Source: B46-G9 sp964581175
GTDB lineage: Bacteria > Desulfobacterota > DSM-4660 > Desulfatiglandales > Desulfatiglandaceae
Direction of reading: 5' to 3'
Assembly (NCBI GenBank): GCA_964581175.1
Contig: CAZONI010000058.1
Span: 1 to 23,745, forward strand
Length of the DNA: 23,745 bases
Both the position numbers and the translations under genes were made by a program. This document shows, piece after piece, positions 6,991-13,512 of the stretch. The notes below the pieces were generated by a model. It was not told the DNA's origin, did no database searches, and saw only the letters and a program-made list of their open reading frames with translations. Position 1 is the first letter of the stretch, and every line of letters begins with the position of its first letter.

Positions 6991-7953
6991 ATGAAAATCA
7001 GAATCCTGTCCGCCGCTGACGTCAATGCGGCCTTGTCCATGCGAGACGCCATCCAGGTCATGAGGACCGCTTTCGGCCAGTTTTCCGCAGGCAAAGCAGT
7101 GGTGCCCCTCAGATCCGGACTCCACACAGAAAAAGGGGTGACCCTCCTCATGCCTGCCTACCTCCAGGAAAGCAGAGACCTGGCCATCAAGATCGTTTCT
7201 GTATACGGGAAAAACCCGGAAATCGGCCTGCCCACTGTTACCGCGATAGTCACTGTCCTGGACCCGGACACGGGAATGCCCGTGGCGTTCATGGACGGGC
7301 AGAGCCTGACTGCACTCCGTACCGGAGCCGCAGGCGGCCTTGCTGCAGATTTGCTTTCCAGGAAAGACGCACGAAGAGTGGTCCTCTTTGGGGCCGGCGT
7401 TCAGGGTCGATCCCAGTTGCGCGCGGCCATGACTGTGCGCCCCGTTGAGAAAGTGTTCGTGGTGGACCACAATCAAGGAAGAGCAAAGGATCTGGCCGGG
7501 GAAATCCGAACATGGCCCCGTGCCCCTGAGGTCACTGTTCCTTCCTCGATCCGCGACGCCGTTCACGCTGCCGATATCGTCCTTGCCGCGACCACCAGTA
7601 CAACCCCGATCTTTGATGGCAATGACTTGGAGCCGGGAGCCCATGTCACCGGGGTGGGGGCATTCACTCCCGATATGCAGGAGATTGATGAAAATACCGT
7701 CAGACGCGCCAGAGTCATTGTTGATTCAAGAGAAGCGTGCCTGGCAGAGGCGGGCGACATCATCAAGTCCAGGGCTCATATCGATGCTGAGTTGGGCGAT
7801 ATTGTCAACGGTCAGAGCCCCGGCCGACAAAACCAGGAAGAGATAACCTTCTTCAAATCAGTCGGGCTGGCAGCCCAGGACGCGGCGGCAGCAAGCGCAG
7901 TCCTGGCCGGGGCGGAAATCAAGGGCTTGGGCACTGTCGCTGAAATGGCCTGA
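6991..7953 (+). CDS. Ornithine cyclodeaminase / mu-crystallin family oxidoreductase
   Basis: 320 residues from ATG 6991, which has GGAGG 5 bases upstream; an earlier in-frame start at 6940 has no such site. Family members use NAD(P)(H) for ornithine cyclodeamination, alanine dehydrogenation or reduction of cyclic imines (ketimines, pyrroline-2-carboxylate). Visible motifs are a Lys in DLAIKIVSVYGKNPEIGLP, FMDGQSLTALRTGAAGGLAA in the substrate/dimer region, the Rossmann fold RRVVLFGAGVQGRSQLRA, and VTGVGAFTPDMQEID carrying the conserved Asp. The gene is divergent from the dehydrogenase and ends exactly against the aminotransferase stop. The substrate cannot be assigned. A role with the aminotransferase, such as an alanine dehydrogenase recycling the amino acceptor, is possible but inferred. 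Confidence 0.82.
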   Translation: MKIRILSAADVNAALSMRDAIQVMRTAFGQFSAGKAVVPLRSGLHTEKGVTLLMPAYLQESRDLAIKIVSVYGKNPEIGLPTVTAIVTVLDPDTGMPVAFMDGQSLTALRTGAAGGLAADLLSRKDARRVVLFGAGVQGRSQLRAAMTVRPVEKVFVVDHNQGRAKDLAGEIRTWPRAPEVTVPSSIRDAVHAADIVLAATTSTTPIFDGNDLEPGAHVTGVGAFTPDMQEIDENTVRRARVIVDSREACLAEAGDIIKSRAHIDAELGDIVNGQSPGRQNQEEITFFKSVGLAAQDAAAASAVLAGAEIKGLGTVAEMA

Positions 7954-9285
7954 TCACGATGCTACCACTTCTTTCACGGCTTCGCTGAAGATGGAAAGAC
8001 ACGTGTCGATCTCATGGGAATTCACGATGAGCGCCGGACAGAAGCGAATGCTGTTTTCTCCGCACCCGAGCAGCAGAAGGCCTTTTCTGAATGCGGCCAT
8101 AATAATATCGTTTCTCCAGCTCTTGGCCGGCTCTTTGGTTTCCCGGTCCTTCACGAGTTCAACGGCAACCATCAGTCCCTTGCCGCGCACATCTCCCATG
8201 CATTCCCACTCCTTCTGGAGCTGCTTCAAACCCTCAATCAGATATGCTCCTTGCGTGGCGGCGTTTTCCACCAGTCCCTGCTCCAGCAGTTCTATGGTCT
8301 TCATGGCCGCCTCGCACGAGACCGGATTGCCTCCAAAGGTAGAAGCATGGGATCCTGCTTCCCATTCCATGATATCTGATTTGGCAACAAGCGCCCCCAG
8401 GGGCAGACCGGAGGCAATACCCTTTGCCAGGGTCATCATGTCCGGGTCCACCTCGAAGTGCTCCATGGCAAACATCTTTCCGGTCCGTCCCATCCCCGAT
8501 TGCACCTCATCCACCACATACAGAATACCGTATTTCCTGGCTGTCTTGTAGAGCTCCCTGTGAAACTCGGGCGGCGGGACAATGTAGCCGCCTTCTCCCT
8601 GAATCGGCTCCACAAATATGGCGGCAACCTCTTCGGGCGGTATGGTAGTCCTGAACAGGGTATCCTCGAACCATCGCACACACGCGAGATCACAACTCGG
8701 ATACCGCAGATTATAGGCGCAACGATAGCAGTAAGCATACGGCACGTGGGTAATACCGGGCACCAGAGGGTTGTAATGTCTTTTCTGTATGGCCTTGCTC
8801 GCTGTCAGGGATAAAGCACCCATGGTCCTCCCGTGGAAGGCCCCGAAAAATGCCAGATTCAGCTCGCGGTTTGTACGCCAGCGCGCAAGCTTCAGAGCGG
8901 CTTCCACGGCTTCCGCCCCGGAGTTCCCGAAATAGACTTTCTTGCTGTCATTTCCCGGCGCGAGCAGGGCAAGCTTCTCCGCAAGTGCTATCTGGGAAGT
9001 GTAGTAAAAGTCGGTCCCCGACATGTGCAGGAGTTTTTCCGCCTGGTGCCGGATGGCCTTCACCACCTCCGGATGGCAGTGACCCGTAGCACAGACGGCG
9101 ATACCCGACGTAAAATCCAGGAAGGAGTTTCCGTCAACATCTTCCACCCATGCGCCGGTCCCTCTTTCGGCCACGAGGGGATAGCCACGTGTGTAAGAAG
9201 GAGACACGTAGGTTCCATCCAATTTTATGAGCTTGGATGCCCGGGGGCCGGGCAGAGCCGTGTTTATCTTCGGTAGTCGTTTCAT
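7954..9285 (-). CDS. Class III omega-aminotransferase (beta-alanine/GABA type)
   Basis: 443 residues, typical for PLP-dependent class III aminotransferases. It would move the amino group of beta-alanine or 4-aminobutyrate to a keto acid, giving malonate semialdehyde for the dehydrogenase nearby. Motifs are FGNSGAEAVEAALKLAR (119-135), FHRELYKTARKYGILYVVDE with D259 binding the PLP pyridine nitrogen, VQSGMGRTG (261-269) and the Schiff-base lysine K288 in MMTLAKGIASGLPLGA. An unusual cysteine-rich stretch at 186-202 (C186-x2-C189-x8-C198-x3-C202) may hold a metal or Fe-S cluster. Start ATG 9285 follows GGAGGAATT, and a promoter is visible at 9329-9357. Pathway placement is inferred from neighbours; ornithine or other omega-amino substrates remain possible. 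Confidence 0.88.
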   Translation of the reverse strand: MKRLPKINTALPGPRASKLIKLDGTYVSPSYTRGYPLVAERGTGAWVEDVDGNSFLDFTSGIAVCATGHCHPEVVKAIRHQAEKLLHMSGTDFYYTSQIALAEKLALLAPGNDSKKVYFGNSGAEAVEAALKLARWRTNRELNLAFFGAFHGRTMGALSLTASKAIQKRHYNPLVPGITHVPYAYCYRCAYNLRYPSCDLACVRWFEDTLFRTTIPPEEVAAIFVEPIQGEGGYIVPPPEFHRELYKTARKYGILYVVDEVQSGMGRTGKMFAMEHFEVDPDMMTLAKGIASGLPLGALVAKSDIMEWEAGSHASTFGGNPVSCEAAMKTIELLEQGLVENAATQGAYLIEGLKQLQKEWECMGDVRGKGLMVAVELVKDRETKEPAKSWRNDIIMAAFRKGLLLLGCGENSIRFCPALIVNSHEIDTCLSIFSEAVKEVVAS

Positions 9286-9328
9286 AATTCCTCCACTGCA
9301 GCCTCAAGATAACTTGCTAAAATGATAC

Positions 9329-9357
9329 ATATTATAGAATGCATTCGTCTGGGTCAA
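9329..9357 (-). promoter_or_regulatory. Promoter of the aminotransferase gene
   Basis: On the minus strand TTGACC (9352-9357) is followed after 17 bases by TAATAT (9329-9334). An overlapping TATAAT (9331-9336) would give 15-base spacing. The spacer contains the 10 bp palindrome GAATGCATTC (9337-9346), a possible regulator half-site pair. The leader to ATG 9285 is about 35-40 bases. Confidence 0.6.
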
Positions 9358-9427
9358 GAGAAATTCCGTTTTGCACTTCTCTCATGCTTCAGGGTGTCTG
9401 CGAAATCTGCTTGACAGTGCGAGAGGA

Positions 9428-9442
9428 AATGGTTAGACCATT
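9428..9442. promoter_or_regulatory. Palindromic GntR/FadR-type operator over the operon promoter
   Basis: AATGGTTAGACCATT is a perfect 6-3-6 palindrome. It contains TGGTnnnACCA, the established operator pattern of FadR-subfamily GntR regulators such as PdhR and FadR. It abuts a TATAAT box (9442-9447), and TTGACA lies at 9411-9416, although the 25-base spacing means these two boxes do not form one standard promoter. The regulator gene starts 75 bp downstream, so autoregulation of the whole five-gene operon, probably by repression, is the simple reading. Confidence 0.7.
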
Positions 9443-9475
9443 ATAATATTAAGGAATTGCCTTTTTGTTGACAAC

Positions 9476-9493
9476 GATCACCCGTGCGTGATC
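9476..9493. promoter_or_regulatory. Inverted repeat in the regulator leader
   Basis: GATCAC (9476-9481) and GTGATC (9488-9493) form a 6 bp inverted repeat with a 6-base spacer, 23 bp before the regulator start. It could be a second binding site or a small hairpin in the leader. The half-site differs from the 9428 operator. Confidence 0.25.
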
Positions 9494-9516
9494 TTATTCT
9501 TCCCAGGAAGTTTCCT

Positions 9517-10233
9517 ATGATGTTCTCACCGGCCAAGCAGAATCGGGTATTCCAGGATGTGGTGCAGCAGATCCAGGAACAGATCCTTTCGGGAACCCTG
9601 AAGGCAGGGGACACGCTGCCTTCCGAGCGGGATCTGAAAACCATGTTCCAGGTGAGCAGAGGGACCATCCGCGAAGCCCTCCGCGTGCTGGAACAAAAGG
9701 GCCTCATAGGGATCAAACTCGGCGTGGGGGGTGGAGCGGTCGTAAAACCCGCCTCAGTGGATAAGGTAGCTGAAAGCCTCGCACTCCTGATCCGACACCA
9801 AAAGGTCTCCCTCGGCCATCTGGCCGAATTCCGCGAAGAGGTGGAAGGAGACATTGCCGCCCTTGCCTCGCAAAGAGCGGAGCCCGACGACATCATGCGC
9901 TTGGAGGGCCTCCTTCAAAAGGCACAGGAATATGCTGAGAAGGGAACCGAATTTACCGGACAATTTCTTGAGGTGGACAAGAATATCCATTTGACCCTGG
10001 CCCGGATCACCGGGAACCCTGTTTACGAGTCTGTTGAACGGATCGTGCAGGGAAATATCATCCCGTATTACGAAACGCACCTGGAGATGGAAGCCCGGCG
10101 GCTCCAGGAAAACTGCAATGACCTGCAGAACATTGTGGGAGCGGTCAAGCGCGGACACGCAGAGGAAGCACGTTGCCTCACAAAGAAACACGTTGCAAAA
10201 TTCAGCACATACATGGAAAAGAAGGCAAGGTAG
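9517..10233 (+). CDS. GntR-family (FadR/FCD subfamily) transcriptional regulator
   Basis: 238 residues from ATG 9517, chosen because AGGAAG lies 6 bases before it; an upstream GTG at 9484 lacks such a site. The N-terminal winged helix is clear: VVQQIQEQILSGTLKAGDTLPSERDL (15-40) and VSRGTIREALRVLEQKGLI (46-64). The C-terminal all-helical FCD ligand-binding domain covers about 80-230. FCD domains usually bind a metal through one Asp and three His; D154, H158 and H225 are present, but the position near 200 holds Cys200/Asn201 instead of His. The gene is first in the operon and only 2 bp from the next start, so it very likely senses the substrate of that operon. The effector is unknown. Confidence 0.9.
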   Translation: MMFSPAKQNRVFQDVVQQIQEQILSGTLKAGDTLPSERDLKTMFQVSRGTIREALRVLEQKGLIGIKLGVGGGAVVKPASVDKVAESLALLIRHQKVSLGHLAEFREEVEGDIAALASQRAEPDDIMRLEGLLQKAQEYAEKGTEFTGQFLEVDKNIHLTLARITGNPVYESVERIVQGNIIPYYETHLEMEARRLQENCNDLQNIVGAVKRGHAEEARCLTKKHVAKFSTYMEKKAR

Positions 10234-10235
10234 AA

Positions 10236-12332
10236 ATGGCAGACAGGAGGATCACGCGACACCCCATCCTGGATATTCCCGACAGGGAGAAGGTCCAATT
10301 TTTCTGGAACGGGGAAGAATTGTCAGGGCTGAAGGATGAGACCATAGCATCAGCCCTTTTTGCAAATAACATCCACATCTTCGGTCATCACCCGAAAGAC
10401 GGCAGCGCCCAGGGTCTCTTCTGTGCCAACGGACAATGCTCCCAATGCCTGGTCATTGCCGACAGGATCCCGGTCAAGGCATGCATGACTCCTCTAAGGC
10501 CCGGAATGATAGTTGAAAGTGTCGAGGGAATTCCCGAACTCCCTCCGCAAGATGCTCCGGTGGAACCCCGCCCGGTTTCTGTAACCGACGTGGACGTCCT
10601 GATTATCGGCGCCGGGCCCGCGGGTCTCTCTGCCGCTATTGAATTGGGGAGATTGAGAGTGGATACCCTCGTCATTGATGACAAGGACAGGATCGGCGGG
10701 AAACTTGTCCTGCAGACCCACAAGTTCTTCGGGTCCGTGGAGGATTCTCATGCGGGAACCCGGGGATTTGAAATCGCATCGCTCCTCGCGGAGGCGTTGG
10801 CAGAGTTCGCATCTGTCCGCACCTGGCTCAACAGCACTGCCGTCGGCGTCTTCTCAGACGGGATTGTGGGCGTCGTCACGGACAAGACCTACCGGAAAAT
10901 ACAGCCAAAAAGGCTCCTGGTTGCGACAGGGGCCCGGGAAAAGATGCTTTCTTTTCCCGGAAATACCCTGCCCGGGATTTTCGGCGCAGGGGCATTTCAA
11001 ACCCTGGTCAACCGGGACATGGTAAGGACCTCTGATCGAGTTTTTATCGTCGGAGGAGGCAACGTGGGGCTCATTGCCGGATACCATGCAATCCAGGCCG
11101 GTATCCAGGTAGTGGGCCTTGCCGAGGCCCTCCCCCAGGTCGGCGGCTACAAGGCACACGCCGATAAGCTCAAGCGGTTGGGCGTACCCCTCTACACCAG
11201 CCATACGGCCGTCGCCGCCCAGGGAAAAGACCACGTGGAGTCCATTACCATCGCGGAACTGGACGGAGAATGGAACATAATCCCGGAGTCGCACAAGACC
11301 TTTGCAGTGGATACGGTACTGATCGCCGTCGGCCTTTCAGAGGTCAACGAGTTCTACCTGAAGGCCAGAGAGTGGGGCATGGACGCCTTTGTGGCGGGAG
11401 ACGCCCAGGAAATCGCAGAGGCCTCCGCTGCAATGTTCACGGGGAAAATCGAGGGGCTCAGGATAGCCAAATCCCTTGGACGATACCGGGAAATCATTCC
11501 CCGGGAATGGGAGGAAAAAGCAGCGATTCTGAAATCCAAGCCCGGCGCTGTTTCAATAAAGATGCCTTCCCAGCAGCCATCAGGAGTGATGCCCATTTTC
11601 CATTGCTACCAGGAGATAGCATGCAATCCCTGTACTTCCGTATGTCCGGAACATGCCATCCGAACCGAAGAGGACAGAATTACCGGACTCCCCTACCTGA
11701 CTGATCCGTCCCTCTGCAAAGGCTGCATGTCCTGTGTGGCCGTTTGCCCGGGGCTGGCCATTACCCTTGTGGATTTTGGAAAGGACCCCGATAACCCGAC
11801 AGTCACCCTCCCCTATGAAATCTGGCGCGAAACAGTGGAGGTGGGACAGGAAATAGAGGTGACCGATGACGACGGCAACGCTCTCGGTAGTTATCCGGTC
11901 AAGAAAGTCATCGCCTTCAGGAAGAAATTCCCCGGCACCCTTCTGGTCCAGATACAGATGGAGGCACAAAATGCCGGAAAGGCCATAGGCATCCGCGTCC
12001 AGAGATCGGAGTTCAAGCCGTCCATGGTCTATGAGGAGGACCTTCCTCCTGACGCGGCAATTGTCTGCCGGTGCGAAAGGGTTACTGCGGGAGAAATACG
12101 GAATGCCATCAGGAGCGGGGTCAGGGATATGAACCATCTCAAGGCCATCAACCGAGCCGGAATGGGCTCCTGCGGCTCCAAAACGTGCAGGCCCATGATC
12201 TGGCGGCTGTTCAAAGAAGAGGGCATAGACCTTGAGGAGGTCACAGACCGGATAGACCGTCCCCTGTTTGTTGAAGTCCCCTTGGGAACCTTTGCCGGCG
12301 TATTCGGAGGTGATTCTGATGAGCAACTATGA
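10236..12332 (+). CDS. Multi-cofactor FAD oxidoreductase: [2Fe-2S], FAD, two [4Fe-4S] and BFD domains fused
   Basis: 698 residues from ATG 10236, 2 bp after the regulator stop. Domains in order are a sarcosine-oxidase-alpha/HcnA-like [2Fe-2S] domain (about 15-100; C63, C68, C71, C83), an FAD/NAD-linked oxidoreductase fold with GAGPAG (125-130) and a second GGGNVG near 270, a ferredoxin domain with two [4Fe-4S] motifs (about 462-507), and a C-terminal BFD-like [2Fe-2S] domain (about 608-660; CRC and CGSKTC). This equals a fusion of the A, F and X subunits of archaeal dye-linked proline dehydrogenases (pdhAFXB), with homologous parts in HcnAB and heterotetrameric sarcosine oxidase. It probably passes electrons from the downstream flavoprotein to ferredoxin, NAD or a quinone carrier. 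It overlaps the next gene by 14 bp. Substrate and acceptor are inferred. Confidence 0.85.
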   Translation: MADRRITRHPILDIPDREKVQFFWNGEELSGLKDETIASALFANNIHIFGHHPKDGSAQGLFCANGQCSQCLVIADRIPVKACMTPLRPGMIVESVEGIPELPPQDAPVEPRPVSVTDVDVLIIGAGPAGLSAAIELGRLRVDTLVIDDKDRIGGKLVLQTHKFFGSVEDSHAGTRGFEIASLLAEALAEFASVRTWLNSTAVGVFSDGIVGVVTDKTYRKIQPKRLLVATGAREKMLSFPGNTLPGIFGAGAFQTLVNRDMVRTSDRVFIVGGGNVGLIAGYHAIQAGIQVVGLAEALPQVGGYKAHADKLKRLGVPLYTSHTAVAAQGKDHVESITIAELDGEWNIIPESHKTFAVDTVLIAVGLSEVNEFYLKAREWGMDAFVAGDAQEIAEASAAMFTGKIEGLRIAKSLGRYREIIPREWEEKAAILKSKPGAVSIKMPSQQPSGVMPIFHCYQEIACNPCTSVCPEHAIRTEEDRITGLPYLTDPSLCKGCMSCVAVCPGLAITLVDFGKDPDNPTVTLPYEIWRETVEVGQEIEVTDDDGNALGSYPVKKVIAFRKKFPGTLLVQIQMEAQNAGKAIGIRVQRSEFKPSMVYEEDLPPDAAIVCRCERVTAGEIRNAIRSGVRDMNHLKAINRAGMGSCGSKTCRPMIWRLFKEEGIDLEEVTDRIDRPLFVEVPLGTFAGVFGGDSDEQL

Positions 12333-13470
12333 TGTCATCATAGTCGGGGCGGGCTCAATCGGCGTGCCTACCGCCATGGCCCTCGGAGAAAAGGGGGCCA
12401 GGACACTGGTGATCGACCAGAATGCCTCGCCGGGGCAGGGAGAAAACAAACACGCCATCGGAGGGATTCGGGCTACCCATTCCAGCCCCGGAAAAATACT
12501 CGCAGCCCTTCGATCTCTGGAGATCTTCTCCACGTGGGAAAAGGAAACCGGCGAAAATATTGAATGGCTGCAGGGAGGCTACCTGTTTCCGGTCTACAGA
12601 AAAGTGGAGGAGGACATTCTGAAGGGAATTCTTCCGATTCAAAAAGAGTATGGTTTGAACATTGACTATGTGGGCCCCGGCAAGATCAAGGACGCCTTGC
12701 CGGGCATTAATGAAGCAGGCCTCCTCGGCGGAACATTTTCTCCGGAAGATGGATCTGCATCCCCGCTTCTTGCCATCAATGCATTCTACCGGAAGGCCCT
12801 TTCGTACGGCGTGGAATTTCATTTCAGGGAACAGGCAGACGCGATCGCATATGAAAATGGTAAAATAACCGGAGTCATCGCGGGAACCGAAACATACCAT
12901 GCACCGGTGGTAATCGATACAGCAGGGCCCTATTCCGGGCCTTTCGGTAAAATGGCCGGGATTGATGTTCCGGTGTACCCGGATTCTCATGAAGCTGCTA
13001 TCACCGAGCCCGTGAAAAACTTCTTCGGTTGCATGGTGGTGGACCTGAGGCCGGGCCCGGGATCCAAGAACTACTATTTTTACCAGAACAGGCTGGGGCA
13101 GGTGGTCTTCTGCATAACACCCGATCCCGTCATTCCGGGCACCGACAAGAGGGAGACTTCTGTCTTTCTTCCCCAGGTAAGTGCCAGGATGGTGGCACTC
13201 CTGCCGCGGCTCAAAAATCTCCGGGTCCGGCGAATGTGGCGGGGGTTGTATCCCACGTCTCCTGACGGATCCCCCATTGTGGGCTGGGACAGAAATTTTG
13301 AAGGTCTGCTTCACGCCACAGGCATGTGCGGACAGGGGTTCATGCTCGGACCGGGCATGGGCGAACTCCTGGCGCGGGTGGTCACCGGAGAAGCCGCTGG
13401 AGCTGATCACAAGATCCTGGAGGAATTTTCCCCATACCGGAAATTCGGCGGCCAGGAAGCTCTGAAGTAA
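12319..13470 (+). CDS. DAO-family FAD-dependent oxidoreductase (sarcosine/proline dehydrogenase beta-like)
   Basis: 383 residues. The FAD-binding Rossmann fold starts at once: YDVIIVGAGSIGVPTAMALG (4-23). The C-terminal half has RRMWRGLYPTSPDGSPIVG and GLLHATGMCGQGFMLGPGMG, typical of the sarcosine, dimethylglycine and proline dehydrogenase group. ATG 12319 is preferred over 12268 because GGAGGTGATTCTG precedes it; it overlaps the end of the upstream gene by 14 bp. It is likely the catalytic subunit that oxidises a secondary amine or amino acid (C-N bond), with the fused Fe-S flavoprotein as electron partner. The conserved His of covalent flavinylation near the N-terminus is not obvious (HAIGGIRATHSS holds two His at about 40-52). 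The substrate is unknown. Confidence 0.86.
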   Translation: MSNYDVIIVGAGSIGVPTAMALGEKGARTLVIDQNASPGQGENKHAIGGIRATHSSPGKILAALRSLEIFSTWEKETGENIEWLQGGYLFPVYRKVEEDILKGILPIQKEYGLNIDYVGPGKIKDALPGINEAGLLGGTFSPEDGSASPLLAINAFYRKALSYGVEFHFREQADAIAYENGKITGVIAGTETYHAPVVIDTAGPYSGPFGKMAGIDVPVYPDSHEAAITEPVKNFFGCMVVDLRPGPGSKNYYFYQNRLGQVVFCITPDPVIPGTDKRETSVFLPQVSARMVALLPRLKNLRVRRMWRGLYPTSPDGSPIVGWDRNFEGLLHATGMCGQGFMLGPGMGELLARVVTGEAAGADHKILEEFSPYRKFGGQEALK

Positions 13471-13512
13471 AATTCCCCCGCCGTTTCCGGAAAACCAAGG
13501 AGAAAGAGAAAC

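Noticed and set aside
13191..13205. TGGCAC-N5-TGC as a sigma-54 promoter
   Set aside because: It lies in the middle of a coding region and the -12 element is not a proper match.
12355..13410. 351-codon open frame antisense to the DAO-family gene
   Set aside because: The plus-strand frame has the full Rossmann and C-terminal signatures. The antisense product has no recognisable fold and no ribosome site.
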